From: Streptomyces spinosisporus
GTDB taxonomy: Bacteria > Actinomycetota > Actinomycetes > Streptomycetales > Streptomycetaceae
Assembly (NCBI RefSeq): GCF_022698145.1
Contig: NZ_JALDAX010000007.1
Span: forward strand, 310,001 to 374,000
DNA: 64,000 bases
Reading direction: 5' to 3'
A model generated the notes under the pieces. It saw only the letters and a list, made by a program, of their open reading frames with translations, had not been told where the DNA came from and made no database searches. Position 1 is the stretch's first letter. Every line of letters begins with the position of its first letter. A program made the translations under genes and the position numbers. Positions 34,158 to 44,098 of this stretch are shown piece by piece.

Positions 34158-35411
34158 TCAGCCGACCACCTGCAGCGACAGCCACAGCGCCGCCACGGCC
34201 GGGACCAGCGCGGCCGGGGTGGCCAGCAGACCGAGCCGGCTGAACTCCCCGAGCTCCACGTCGTGGCCGTGGTGGTGCACGATGCGCCGCCACAGCAGCG
34301 TCGCCAGCGATCCCGCGTAGGTCAGGTTCGGGCCGATGTTCACCCCGAGCAGCACCGCCAGCACCGCGCCCGGTCCGGACGGGGCGGCGAGCGGCAGCAG
34401 GACCAGCACCGCGGGCAGATTGTTGATCAGGTTCGCCAGCACGGCCGCCAGCGCGGCGATCGCCAGCAGCGCGGGGAAACCCTCGCCGCCGGGCAGTGCA
34501 TGGCCGAGCGCGTCGGCGAGCCCGTTGTCGACCACCGCCCGCACCACGATGCCGAGCGCGAGGACGAACGCCAGGAACGCGGGGGAGGCGGCGCGCACCA
34601 CCGACACAGGGGTGGCCTTGCGCCGTACGAGCGCACGGGCGGCCAGCACCAGCGCGCCCGCCGCCGCCACCCAGGCCGGGTCGACCCCGACCGTCGAGGC
34701 CACCACGAATCCGGCGAGCGTGCAGGCCACGGTGATCAGTGCGAACAGGGGCAGCCGCGGCGCCCCGCCGGGTTCGGGGGAGGGGACGGAGAGGGTCAGG
34801 TCGTCGCTGAAGAAGCGCCGCAGGACCAGGTACTCCGCCGCGATCGCGACCAGCCACGGCAGCGCCATCAGCGCCGCGAACCGGGTGAAGCTCAGCCCGC
34901 TCGCCCCGAACGCCAGCAGGTTGGTCAGATTCGACACGGGCAGCAGCAGCGAGGCCGTGTTCGACAGATGGGCGCAGGCGTACAGGTGCGGCCGGGCCCG
35001 TACGCCCGCGCGCGCGGCGGTGGCGAGCACCACCGGCGTCAGCAGCACCACGGTGGCGTCCAGGCTGAGTACGGCCGTGATCACCGAGGCCAGCACGAAG
35101 ACCGCCACGAGCAACCGGCCCGGAGAGCCCGCCGCCCGCCGGGCCATCCAGGCCCCGCACGCCGTGAAGAGCCCCTCCACGTCACAGAAGTGGGCCAGCA
35201 CCAGCACCGCGGCCAGAAAGCCCACCACGGGGCCGAGACTGGCGGCCTCGGCCCGCGCGTGGTCCAGGGAGATCGCCCCCGTCGCGATCACCACCGCGGC
35301 GGCCGGCACCGCCAACGCCGCCTCGGGCAGCCCCTTGGGGCGCACCACGGCCCAGGCGAGCACGGCGACGAGCAGGACGACGGACAGGGCTTCGGCGAGC
35401 GGGGTGTTCAG
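34158..35411 (-). CDS. ArsB/NhaD-like (ion transporter superfamily) permease
   Basis: A membrane protein of about 417 residues with some eleven transmembrane segments, related to the ArsB/SLC13 ion transporters and usually annotated as an arsenic transporter in Streptomyces. It has AVLSLDATVVLLTPVVLA, HLSNTASLLLPVSNLTNLLA and LANLINNLPAVLVLLPLA, the paired signatures of the family. The first good in-frame start with normal codons is a GTG at 35363, but the first helix and family similarity extend further up, to a CTG at 35411 preceded by GAGGA; I chose that. No arsR or arsC gene is adjacent, so the ion is uncertain. Confidence 0.75.
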   Translation of the reverse strand: MNTPLAEALSVVLLVAVLAWAVVRPKGLPEAALAVPAAAVVIATGAISLDHARAEAASLGPVVGFLAAVLVLAHFCDVEGLFTACGAWMARRAAGSPGRLLVAVFVLASVITAVLSLDATVVLLTPVVLATAARAGVRARPHLYACAHLSNTASLLLPVSNLTNLLAFGASGLSFTRFAALMALPWLVAIAAEYLVLRRFFSDDLTLSVPSPEPGGAPRLPLFALITVACTLAGFVVASTVGVDPAWVAAAGALVLAARALVRRKATPVSVVRAASPAFLAFVLALGIVVRAVVDNGLADALGHALPGGEGFPALLAIAALAAVLANLINNLPAVLVLLPLAAPSGPGAVLAVLLGVNIGPNLTYAGSLATLLWRRIVHHHGHDVELGEFSRLGLLATPAALVPAVAALWLSLQVVG

Positions 35412-35515
35412 GGCAGGTCCTCAGGGAGGTTCAGAGCGACGCGACGCGGGACCTCCAATGAAAACAGGTCCCGGCACCGAGGCCGCCCGTCACCTCCCGC
35501 TCGGGCTCCTCCCGC

Positions 35516-36220
35516 TCAGACGCCGCTGCCGGCGCTGAACACCGTCAGGCGTACCGACGACGCGTTGCCGGACACGGGGACCTGACCGCCCTTCCAGGTC
35601 ACCGTCAGACTGTCCCGCTCGTCCGGCGGTGTCACCAGCAGCGACGCCGGGGTCGCCGCGTGCGCGCCGCTGATCTCGGGGTTGGAGAAGGTCAGACCGG
35701 CCCAGGCGCTCTTGCCCGGCTTGAGCGTCACCGTCGCGGGCGTGCCCGGGGACCGCTTCGGGTCCGGTCCCAGCTGCTTGCCCGAACCGTCGACGAACGC
35801 GGCGCCCGGATAGCCGCGCACCGTGCAGGTGCGGGAGGAGGTGTTGGTCAGGACGACCGGGAAGTTCTCCTGCCCGGCACCGGGGTCGTTCCGCCCGACG
35901 GTCGCCCGCAGCTCCGAGGTGTGGCACCGGCCGCCACCGGTGCCGCCGCCCGGTGTGGCACCCCCCTTGGTGGTGGACGAGGGGGCGGTCGCGGTCGCCG
36001 TGGTGTCGTCGCCCGCCGTGCCCCCGGCGGAGGCCGACGCGGACGCGCTCGCCGAGTCCGTTCCGTGGTCACCGGTGGCGGGCGCGGCCGTGCCCGACAG
36101 CGTCTGCGGCGAGCCCGCCACGGAGCCGTCGTCACTTCCGCAGGCCGTCAGCAGGCCCAGTACCGCGACCGTGCTCGCGGCCAGGGCCGCCCGTCGGACG
36201 GAGGGGGACTTCTTCGCCAT
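35516..36220 (-). CDS. DUF4232 lipoprotein
   Basis: A 234-residue exported lipoprotein. The leader ends with lipobox LLTAC (about residues 23-27), followed by a low-complexity Ser/Thr/Ala/Gly linker to about residue 95, and a DUF4232 domain: CHTSELRATVGRNDPGAGQ, FPVVLTNTSSRTCTVRGYPG and PGKSAWAGLTFSN. Two cysteines (in RCHTS and RTCTV) are conserved and probably form a disulfide. DUF4232 is common in actinobacterial surface proteins, function unknown. It is followed, in the same direction, by the ArsB-like gene about 100 bp away, and preceded by the kinase gene. Confidence 0.85.
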   Translation of the reverse strand: MAKKSPSVRRAALAASTVAVLGLLTACGSDDGSVAGSPQTLSGTAAPATGDHGTDSASASASASAGGTAGDDTTATATAPSSTTKGGATPGGGTGGGRCHTSELRATVGRNDPGAGQENFPVVLTNTSSRTCTVRGYPGAAFVDGSGKQLGPDPKRSPGTPATVTLKPGKSAWAGLTFSNPEISGAHAATPASLLVTPPDERDSLTVTWKGGQVPVSGNASSVRLTVFSAGSGV

Positions 36221-36361
36221 GTTCCTCAACACTCCTGGAGATTCCACGCACACGTTCCCCCGTGTGCGTACGGCGCTCTGTGCCCCGTCATACAGCTGCG
36301 ATGCGCGCCGGGCCGGAAAAGTTCGCCGCCGGTTCCGGTCGCCTGCATCCGGCCGCCCGCA

Positions 36362-37759
36362 TCACCCGGTGACACGGAGCGAGTCGAGCACCCGGTCGGT
36401 CGCCGAGGCCCGGCCGCTCTGGCGGATCTGCACGTACACCCGAGTCTGCGCGCCGCCGTGCGCCGGGGCGAGCGCGGCCTCCGTGACCGACCCGCCGCCC
36501 GGGCAGTCGGACCAGCTGCGCAGCCTGCCGCGCCAGCGGCCGTCGCCGTATGCGTCGCTCCCGTCGTAGTGGCAGCGGGGGTGGGTGAGGGCGCCGACCG
36601 CGGCCGTCAGGTCGCCGTGTTCGCTCAGGCCCACGAACACGCCGTTCACGTCCGCCGCCAGGTCCTGCCACTCGGCCAGCCGGTCCGCGACCGCGAGCCC
36701 CGGCTCATGACCGGCGGGCAGCCCGAGCGACCGCGGATCCCAGCCGGAGTCGCGCAGCTGCCCGCCCCAGCCGCCGGGCACCTCGGCGACGACACGGCCG
36801 GTCGTGTCCGTGACCCGCACCTCCGCGGCAGGCGACTGCCGGTGCAGCAGCGGGACCGTCGCACCGACGGCGGCGACCACGGCCACGGCACCCGTCAGCG
36901 CGAGGGCCGTACGGCGTCTGCGCGGCCGCAGACCGGAGCCGACGAGCCGCTCCAGCTCCTGCGCGAAGGACTCGGCGTCCGGCCAGCGCCGCCGGCGGTC
37001 CGGGGCCAGCGCCCGCATCAGGGCCCGCCGCACCGCGCCCGGCAGACCGGGACGCAGCCGGTCGGGCCGCACCACCCTGCCGGGCTCGCCCGGAACCGTG
37101 CCGGTGACCAGGTGGTAGCCCACCGCGCCCAGGCTGTACACGTCGGCCCGCTCGTCGATGCCCGCGCCGGGCTCCGCCTGCTCGGGCGGCCGGTATCCCT
37201 GCGAGCCCGCGGCCTGGGTGAGACCGGAGGCCTGAGCCAGGCTCTTGGCGAGCCCCAGATCGGCGAGGAGCACCCGCGACACACCGTCGACGGCGTCGGG
37301 AGCGCCGGAACCGCGGGCGTCGTCGGCAGCCGCGCAGAGCAGGATGTTGCTCGGCTTGATGTCCCGGTGCACGATCCCCGCCGCGTGCAGCGCGGCCGCG
37401 CCGCGGGCGGCCAGCGCCGTCAGACGCAGCGCCTCGGACACGGGCAGTGCCGCACCGGACGGCACCTCGGCGAGGGTGCCGCCGTCGGCGTACTCCATCA
37501 CGAAGTACGGTCTGCCGTCCGGCAGTTCACCGATGTCGTAGACCTGCACCACCCGGTCCGAACCGGCCCGGCGCAGCATCCGCGCCTCCGACAGGAATCG
37601 CTCGCGGACGTCCAGCCGGTGCGACCAGTTGTCGGCGAGCACCTTGACCGCCACCGGTGCCTCGAGCGTGTCGTCGCGGGCGAGCCAGACCGTGCCGAAC
37701 GCGCCCGAGCCGAGGCGCCGTTCCAGGCGGTAGCGCCCGATCCGCTCGACAGACTGCAT
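36362..37759 (-). CDS. Membrane Ser/Thr protein kinase
   Basis: A 465-residue Hanks-type kinase. The catalytic domain covers about residues 8-280: glycine loop GSGAFG (17-22), VAVKVL lysine, HRDIKPSN catalytic loop, DLGLAKS in the DFG place, and PPEQAEPG in the APE place. A single transmembrane helix follows (ALALTGAVAVVAAVGATVPL, about 305-325), then an extracellular domain of about 140 residues without a recognised fold. The ATG at 37759 is 19 bp from the GTG of the divergent ECF sigma gene. This close pairing suggests that the kinase acts on, or is co-regulated with, the sigma factor. Confidence 0.9.
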   Translation of the reverse strand: MQSVERIGRYRLERRLGSGAFGTVWLARDDTLEAPVAVKVLADNWSHRLDVRERFLSEARMLRRAGSDRVVQVYDIGELPDGRPYFVMEYADGGTLAEVPSGAALPVSEALRLTALAARGAAALHAAGIVHRDIKPSNILLCAAADDARGSGAPDAVDGVSRVLLADLGLAKSLAQASGLTQAAGSQGYRPPEQAEPGAGIDERADVYSLGAVGYHLVTGTVPGEPGRVVRPDRLRPGLPGAVRRALMRALAPDRRRRWPDAESFAQELERLVGSGLRPRRRRTALALTGAVAVVAAVGATVPLLHRQSPAAEVRVTDTTGRVVAEVPGGWGGQLRDSGWDPRSLGLPAGHEPGLAVADRLAEWQDLAADVNGVFVGLSEHGDLTAAVGALTHPRCHYDGSDAYGDGRWRGRLRSWSDCPGGGSVTEAALAPAHGGAQTRVYVQIRQSGRASATDRVLDSLRVTG

Positions 37760-37778
37760 ACGACTATCATGCCTGGCC

Positions 37779-38348
37779 GTGGATCGATCCCGTGGAGAAC
37801 CCCTGGTCGCGCCGACCGAGGACCTGGCCCGCGACGCCGCCGCGGGCGACGCCGCGGCACTGGAGGAGCTGCTCCAGGCGCTCGGACCGGAGGTGCTCAG
37901 GCGCTGCGGCCGCTTCCTGCCGTGCCGCGAGGACGCCGAGGAGGCGGCGCAGGACGCCCTGTTCCAGGTCGCCCGCAAGATCTCCACCTTCCAGGGCCGC
38001 AGCCGCTTCAGCACCTGGCTGTACACCGTCGTCGCCAACTGCTGCCGCCAGAAGTACCGCGAACTCAAGCGGCGCTCGGCCGAGCAGCCGGTGGCGATCG
38101 ACGCCGAACGGCACGTCGACCCGCGGACGACGAGCGTCATCGCGGGCTCCCGGCTGGACCTGCTGGAGGCCCTGGACCGGCTGGAGCGCGAGCACCCCCA
38201 CCTGGTCGAGCCGCTGGTCTACCGCGACATCTGCCAGCTGGACTACGCGGAGGCCGCCGAGCGCGCCGGCATCCCGCTCGGCACCTTCAAGTCACGCCTG
38301 CACGAGGCGCGCAAGCAGGTCAGGCCCTGGCTGACGGAGGCGTCGTAG
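37779..38348 (+). CDS. ECF RNA polymerase sigma factor
   Basis: A 189-residue extracytoplasmic-function sigma factor. Region 2 is EDAEEAAQDALFQVARKIST with FQGRSRFSTWLYTVVANCCR; region 4 includes YRDICQLDYAEAAERAGIPL and GTFKSRLHEARKQVRPWL. There is no anti-sigma gene next to it; a membrane Ser/Thr kinase is divergent instead. Kinase-linked ECF factors are known in other bacteria, where phosphorylation replaces an anti-sigma factor. Here that is inference from gene order. Start GTG at 37779. Confidence 0.9.
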   Translation: MDRSRGEPLVAPTEDLARDAAAGDAAALEELLQALGPEVLRRCGRFLPCREDAEEAAQDALFQVARKISTFQGRSRFSTWLYTVVANCCRQKYRELKRRSAEQPVAIDAERHVDPRTTSVIAGSRLDLLEALDRLEREHPHLVEPLVYRDICQLDYAEAAERAGIPLGTFKSRLHEARKQVRPWLTEAS

Positions 38349-38413
38349 GGACCGGTCCGGTCCGCGCCCTTCGGCCGCGCCGCAGAACCCGGTTCAGCGC
38401 GCGTCGAGCGGCT

Positions 38414-40801
38414 TCAGCCCTCGTCCAGCAGCGCGATCTCCGCCCAGATCGTCTTGCCCTCAGTGGTGTGCCGGCTGCCCCAGCGCTGGGTGAGCTGGGC
38501 GACCAGGAGCAGACCGCGGCCGCCCTCGTCCCAGGTCTTCGCGCGGCGCAGGTGCGGAGCCGTGTGGCTGGTGTCGGACACCTCGCAGATCAGCGTGGCC
38601 GTGTCATGGATCAGCCGCAGCCGGATGGGGTGCGCGCCGTACCGGATCGCGTTGGTGACGAGTTCGCTGACCACCAGCTCGGCCGTGAAGGCGGCATCCT
38701 GCAGCCCCCACGCGTCCAGCTGCTCGACGACCTGCTTGCGGATGGGCGCGACCAGCGCCGGGTCGGCGGGGATGTGCCAGGTGGCGACCTGGGAGGCGGG
38801 CAGCCCCCGGGTGCGCGCGAGGAGCAGGGCCACGTCGTCGGGGGCGCCGCCGGTCGGCAGCAGCGCGTGCAGGACCCGGTCGCAGGTTTCGTCCAGCGAG
38901 TCCGCGTACGTCGCCAGGGCCTCGCGCAGCAGCTCGTGACCGGCGTCCACGTCCCGCTCGCGGGACTCGATCAGGCCGTCGGTGTAGAACGCCAGGACGC
39001 TGCCCTCGCGCAGTTCGAACTCCGCCGACTCGAAGGGCAGTCCGCCCAGTCCGAGCGGCGGCCCGGCCGGCAGGTCGACCTGGTGCGGCGCGCCGCCGGG
39101 CGGGACCACCACGGGCGGGGGATGCCCGGCCCGGGCCAGGGTGCAGCGCCGGGAGACCGGGTCGTAGACGGCGTAGAGGCAGGTGGCGCCGACCTCGCCC
39201 GGGCTGCCCTCGTGGCCGGCCTCCGCGGACAGCCGTACGACCAGGTCGTCGAGGTGGGTGAGGAGCTCGTCGGGGGCGAGGTCGATGTCGGCGAGGGTGC
39301 GCACGGCGGTGCGCAGCCGGCCCATGGTGGCCGAGGCCTGGATGCCGTGGCCGACGACGTCCCCGACGACCATGGCGACCCGCATCCCGGACAGCGGGAT
39401 CACGTCGAACCAGTCGCCGCCGACCCCGGCCCGTGCCGCCGGGAGATAGCGGGAGGCGGCGTCCACGGCGGCCGTGGAGGGCAGCGAGCGGGGCAGCAGA
39501 CTGCGCTGCAGGGCGATGGCGGTCTCGCGCTCCCGGGAGTAGCGGCGGGCGTTGTCGATGCAGACGGCGGCGCGGGCCGTGACCTCCTCGGCCAGCAGCA
39601 CGTCGTCGGGCGTGAAGCCGTCCGGGCTGCGGAACCGGCACAGCACGGCGACCCCGAGGGTGAGGCCGCGCGCCCGGATCGGCACCGACATCGCTGAGTG
39701 GATGCCGAACTCCTTGATGCGACGCAGGCGTTCGGGGTCCCAGGTGAGCCACTGCTCCAGGTCGTCGGCGTCCAGCGTGGCCACGATGGAGTGACCGGCC
39801 AGCAGGGGGTCGGCCTGCGGGGAGGCGGCGGGGTAGCGGTCCATGTGCCCGATCTCCACGACGGCCTCGGGCGTGCCGGGGGTGATGGACAGATGCGCGG
39901 TCCGGCGCAGGGCGATCGGGGCGGTGGGCGGTCCGGCGAAGGGCTTGACGCCGGGGTCGTGCGGGTCCAGCAGGTCGACGCTGATGAAGTCGGCGAGAGC
40001 GGGGACGCACACCTCGGCCAGTTCCTGGGCGGTCCGGGTGACGTCGAGGGTGGAGCCGATGCGGACGCTCGCCTCGTTGACGAGCTGCAGTCGCTCGCGG
40101 GCCCGGTACTGCTCGGTGAAGTCGTGAGCGGCGACGCAGACGCCGCGGACCTTGCCCGAGGCGTCGGTGATCGGGGACATCCGGGCGAGCCAGGTGTTGA
40201 CGCGGCCGTCGATGCCGATCGGCACGTACGTCTGCACGTCGTGGCCCTGGCCGGTGGTGAGCACCCGGCGGAGATGGCGCTCGATGTCGGTGCTGTGGGG
40301 TCTGCCGCCCACCTCGGACAGCCGCAGCCCGCGCACATGCTCCTCCGGCAGCCCCAGCAGCTCGGCCATGACGTCGTTGAGCCGTCTCAGCCGCAATCGG
40401 TCGTCACAGATCGCGATCGCGCAGGGCGACTGCAGGAGTCCCGCCTCGTCCAGCGGATCGTCGGCCAGTCGCGGTCCGTCACCGTCCAGCGGAGTGACCA
40501 CGAGCCATTCCGAGGTGCCGTCGTCCGCGGCCTCGGTGCGATGGGCGAGCACCCAGACGGAGACGTCCGAGCCGTTCCGGTGGCGCAGGGTGACAAGACC
40601 GTGCCAGCGGGATCCCTCGGGGTCGAAGACGGCGCCCGTGGCCTCGCCGATCAGCAGATCGGCGGCGGGCCGGCCCACGACATCGGCGGCCGTCCAGCCG
40701 AGCAGGCGCCTGGCGCCGCCGTTCCAGCCCGCGAGCGTGCCCCTCGCGTCGATCACCGCACGCGCCGTCCCGGCATCGTCGAACGGATAGACCGGACTCA
40801 T
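38414..40801 (-). CDS. PAS/GAF/SpoIIE phosphatase with C-terminal ATPase domain
   Basis: A 795-residue regulator of the partner-switching type. Two PAS-like domains come first (about residues 5-100 and 115-240), then GAF (about 255-420; PIRARGLTLGVAVLC), then the SpoIIE/PP2C phosphatase domain (about 435-640; GGDWFDVIPLSG, MVVGDVVGHGIQA, FYTDGLIE, GAPDDVALLLART) and an HATPase_c anti-sigma kinase-like domain (about 660-790; ELVVSELVTNAIRYG, DEGGRGLLLVAQL). The ATG at 40801 has GGAG eight bases before it; a GTG at 40846 would add 15 residues. Such proteins dephosphorylate STAS anti-anti-sigma factors; the target is unknown, and the STAS protein near 5 kb is one remote candidate. Confidence 0.9.
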   Translation of the reverse strand: MSPVYPFDDAGTARAVIDARGTLAGWNGGARRLLGWTAADVVGRPAADLLIGEATGAVFDPEGSRWHGLVTLRHRNGSDVSVWVLAHRTEAADDGTSEWLVVTPLDGDGPRLADDPLDEAGLLQSPCAIAICDDRLRLRRLNDVMAELLGLPEEHVRGLRLSEVGGRPHSTDIERHLRRVLTTGQGHDVQTYVPIGIDGRVNTWLARMSPITDASGKVRGVCVAAHDFTEQYRARERLQLVNEASVRIGSTLDVTRTAQELAEVCVPALADFISVDLLDPHDPGVKPFAGPPTAPIALRRTAHLSITPGTPEAVVEIGHMDRYPAASPQADPLLAGHSIVATLDADDLEQWLTWDPERLRRIKEFGIHSAMSVPIRARGLTLGVAVLCRFRSPDGFTPDDVLLAEEVTARAAVCIDNARRYSRERETAIALQRSLLPRSLPSTAAVDAASRYLPAARAGVGGDWFDVIPLSGMRVAMVVGDVVGHGIQASATMGRLRTAVRTLADIDLAPDELLTHLDDLVVRLSAEAGHEGSPGEVGATCLYAVYDPVSRRCTLARAGHPPPVVVPPGGAPHQVDLPAGPPLGLGGLPFESAEFELREGSVLAFYTDGLIESRERDVDAGHELLREALATYADSLDETCDRVLHALLPTGGAPDDVALLLARTRGLPASQVATWHIPADPALVAPIRKQVVEQLDAWGLQDAAFTAELVVSELVTNAIRYGAHPIRLRLIHDTATLICEVSDTSHTAPHLRRAKTWDEGGRGLLLVAQLTQRWGSRHTTEGKTIWAEIALLDEG

Positions 40802-40990
40802 CCTCGCCACTCCATTGCGCACACTCACAGTGAACAGGCGCGTCACTTGGGTTCCAGCCTAGTGCGTCCGCGGGTTCATCGGATGCCAACCCTTGCTCGG
40901 ACCCTTGACGACCGTGCATGCCCAGCAGAAAGAATCTGTTTGTTCGCGATCAATTGTGAGTACTTCTGGGCCCTGATGAGGGGGAGCTCC

Positions 40991-43900
40991 ATGACAGTGA
41001 CGCGAAGATCGGTCCTCGTCGCCTCCACCGCCGCACCGGCGGCGGGGGCGTTGTTCACCACCCCGGTGGCACGGGCCGCCGAGGCCGTCGCGGCGGGATC
41101 CGGCCGCCGCACCGTCGCCCTGCGGGACGGCTGGCGGTTCGCGCTGGTCAACCCGGACGGGATCACCGACCCGAGCGGCGCCTACGCGCAGGCGGCCGAC
41201 CCCGGCTACGACGACTCGGCCTGGCGCGAGGTCGCGGTGCCGCACGACTGGAGCATCGAGCAGACCCCCACCACCGAGCACGGCACGACCAGCGGCACCG
41301 GCTTCCTGCCCGGCGGACTCGGCTGGTACCGCCTCGCCTTCACCCTGCCGTCGTCCTTCTCCGGCAAGCGGATCTCCGTGGAGTTCGACGGCGTCTACAT
41401 GGACTCCTACGTCTACTGCAACGGCACCGAGGCGGGCCGCCACCCCTACGGCTACACCGGCTTCGCCCTCGACCTCACCGACCTGCTGCACACCGACGGC
41501 CGCACCGAGAACGTCATCGCCGTCAAGGTGCAGAACCAACTGCCCAGCAGCCGCTGGTACTCGGGCAGCGGCATCTACCGCGAGGCCCGTCTCGTCGTCA
41601 CCGAGCCGGTGCACGTCGAGCGCTGGGGCACCTACGTCACCACGCCGGACATCACCGCGCAGCGGGCCGTGGTCCACGTACGGACCTCGGTGGTCAACGA
41701 GTCGGGCGCCGCGAGCCAGGTCGAGATCCGCTCGTCGATCAAGGACCCTGACGGCCGGACGGTGGCCCACGCGGCGAGCAGGGCCGACGTCACCGACAAG
41801 ACGGCCGAGACCCATGAACTCACCGTCACCAAGCCCCGCTTGTGGGACATCGACGCCCCGCACCGCTACACCGTGGAGACCGAACTGCGGGTCGGCGGCC
41901 GGAGCGTCGACACCTATGTCACCCCCTTCGGCATCCGCACCTTCCGCTTCGACCCCGACGAGGGCTTCCACCTCAACGGCGCCCACACCAAGATCAAGGG
42001 CGTCGACCTGCACCACGACCAGGGCGCGCTCGGCGCGGCGATCAGCATCGACGCCGTGCGCCGGCAGATGACCATCATGAAGTCGATGGGCGTCAACGCC
42101 TTCCGCACCTCGCACAACCCGCCCTCGCCGGAGATGATCCAGGTCTGCGAGGAGTTGGGCATCGTGATGATGGTGGAGGCCTTCGACTGCTGGCGGACCG
42201 GCAAGACGAAGTACGACTACGGCCGCTTCTTCGACGAGTGGTGCGAGAAGGACGCCACCGAGATGGTGCTCGCGGCCCGCAACTCGCCCGCCGTGGTGCT
42301 GTGGTCCATCGGCAACGAGGTCCCCGACTCCACCTCCACCGCGGGCCTCGCCATGGCCGACCGCATCATCGGCGCGATCAAAGCCGCCGACGACACCCGG
42401 CCGCTGGTCATCGGCTCCGACAAGTACCGGTCGCTGCCCGCCAAGGGCTCCGCGGCCGACCTGATGCTCGCCAAGCTCGACGGGCTCGGGCTGAACTACA
42501 ACACCGCCAAGTCGGTGGACGCCCTGCACGCGGCCTACCCGCACCTGTTCCTGTTCGAGTCGGAGTCGTCCTCCGAGACCTCGACCCGCTCGACCTACCA
42601 GGAGCCGGAGCACCTCAACAGCGGGGAGAACTACACCCCGGGACGCCGCGCGACCTCCAGCTACGACAACAACCTCGCCTCGTGGACCATGAGCGGGGAG
42701 TACGGGCACAAGAAGGACCGGGACCGGAAGTGGTTCGCGGGCCAGTTCCTCTGGTCGGGCATCGACTACATCGGGGAGCCGACGCCGTACAACGTCTTCC
42801 CGGTCAAGGCGTCCTTCTTCGGCGCCGTCGACACGGCCGGCTTCCCCAAGGACATGTACCACCTCTTCCGCAGCCAGTGGGTCGGCGAGCCCGTGGTCCA
42901 TCTGCTGCCGATGAGCTGGAACCACGAGCGGGGCGAGACGGTCGAGGTGTGGGCGTACTCCAACGTCGACACCGTCGAGCTGTTCCTCAACGGCAAGTCC
43001 CTCGGCACCCGCAGGTTCGACACCAAGCGGACGACGGACGGCCGTACGTATCTGGAGACCACCGAGGCGACCGGCGACGACAAGACCTTCACCACCGGCC
43101 CCTACCCGGGCAGTTACACCAGCCCGAACGGCAGCGCGGGCAAGCTCCATCTGATCTGGAAAGTGCCCTTCGAGCCGGGCGAGTTGAAGGCGGTGGCGCG
43201 GCGCGGCGGCAAGGCCGTCGCCACGGACGTGCTGCGCACGGCGGGCGAGGCGCATGCCGTACGGCTCACCGCCGACCGCAAGTCCCTGGACGCGGACGGC
43301 CGTTCACTGGTCTTCGTGACCGCGGACGTCGTCGACGCCCGGGGCGTGGTGGTGCCCGACGCCGAGCATCTGATCACCTTCGACGTGAAGGGCGGCTCGC
43401 TCGCCGGGCTCGACAACGGGCGCCAGGAGAGCGCCGAGCGCTACCAGGCGACCACGCGCACCGCCTTCCACGGCAAGGCGCTGGCGATCGTGCGCTCCGG
43501 CACCAGGCCCGGGACCCTGAAGGTGACCGCACGCGCGGACGGGCTGCGGACCGGCACGGTGTCCGTCCGCACCACGCACGCCCGCTCGGCCGCGACGACC
43601 CTGGCGCCGGCGTTCAGGCCCGAGCACCCCGCCGCCCCGAACTACCCGTTCGCGGACGCCAGTTACTCCGGCCGTCCGGACACGCTGCCCGCCGCGATGC
43701 TGGACGGCGACGCGGCCACCGGCTGGTCCAACGCCTTCGCCAAGTCGGCGACGGCGCTGCTGCCCGCGTTCAACGGCGCCCGCACGCAGGACTGGGTCTC
43801 GGTGGACTACGGCCGCTCCCGCACCTTCGACCGGGTGGAGGTCTCCTTCACCGTGGACGCGACGCACAGTCTGCCGGCGTCCATCGAGGCGGCCGTGTGG

Positions 43901-44086
43901 AACGGGCGGCGGTATGTGCCGGTCACCGGAGCGGCGGTCGACTGGGCCACCGCCTCGGACGCGCCGACGGTCGTCACCTTCGACGCGGCACGCGGCTCCC
44001 GCCTCCGTCTCACGCTGACCAGCGCTCATTCCGGCGAAGTCGCCGGGGCGGTGCGGATCAGCAAGCTGGAGGCGCCCGGCGGCTGA
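40991..44086 (+). CDS. GH2-family beta-galactosidase-like secreted hydrolase
   Basis: A 1031-residue glycoside hydrolase. A twin-arginine leader (MTVTRRSVLVAS) indicates Tat export. Then follow the GH2 sugar-binding domain (WREVAVPHDWSIEQ), the immunoglobulin-like domain, and the TIM barrel with LHHDQGALGAAI, the acid/base in VLWSIGNE (near residue 442) and a probable nucleophile glutamate in LFLFESESSS (near 520). DUF4982- and Ig-like domains and a discoidin-like (F5/8) domain form the last third. The architecture is common for beta-galactosidases acting on plant or host glycans. ATG at 40991 follows GGGGAG. A long inverted repeat terminator follows. Confidence 0.88.
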   Translation: MTVTRRSVLVASTAAPAAGALFTTPVARAAEAVAAGSGRRTVALRDGWRFALVNPDGITDPSGAYAQAADPGYDDSAWREVAVPHDWSIEQTPTTEHGTTSGTGFLPGGLGWYRLAFTLPSSFSGKRISVEFDGVYMDSYVYCNGTEAGRHPYGYTGFALDLTDLLHTDGRTENVIAVKVQNQLPSSRWYSGSGIYREARLVVTEPVHVERWGTYVTTPDITAQRAVVHVRTSVVNESGAASQVEIRSSIKDPDGRTVAHAASRADVTDKTAETHELTVTKPRLWDIDAPHRYTVETELRVGGRSVDTYVTPFGIRTFRFDPDEGFHLNGAHTKIKGVDLHHDQGALGAAISIDAVRRQMTIMKSMGVNAFRTSHNPPSPEMIQVCEELGIVMMVEAFDCWRTGKTKYDYGRFFDEWCEKDATEMVLAARNSPAVVLWSIGNEVPDSTSTAGLAMADRIIGAIKAADDTRPLVIGSDKYRSLPAKGSAADLMLAKLDGLGLNYNTAKSVDALHAAYPHLFLFESESSSETSTRSTYQEPEHLNSGENYTPGRRATSSYDNNLASWTMSGEYGHKKDRDRKWFAGQFLWSGIDYIGEPTPYNVFPVKASFFGAVDTAGFPKDMYHLFRSQWVGEPVVHLLPMSWNHERGETVEVWAYSNVDTVELFLNGKSLGTRRFDTKRTTDGRTYLETTEATGDDKTFTTGPYPGSYTSPNGSAGKLHLIWKVPFEPGELKAVARRGGKAVATDVLRTAGEAHAVRLTADRKSLDADGRSLVFVTADVVDARGVVVPDAEHLITFDVKGGSLAGLDNGRQESAERYQATTRTAFHGKALAIVRSGTRPGTLKVTARADGLRTGTVSVRTTHARSAATTLAPAFRPEHPAAPNYPFADASYSGRPDTLPAAMLDGDAATGWSNAFAKSATALLPAFNGARTQDWVSVDYGRSRTFDRVEVSFTVDATHSLPASIEAAVWNGRRYVPVTGAAVDWATASDAPTVVTFDAARGSRLRLTLTSAHSGEVAGAVRISKLEAPGG

Positions 44087-44098
44087 GCCCCGCGTCGC

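Noticed and set aside
35660..40990. Very long plus-strand open frames opposite the DUF4232, kinase and SpoIIE genes
   Set aside because: They are shadows of minus-strand genes with strong domain signatures; only the part from 40991 on is a real protein (GH2).
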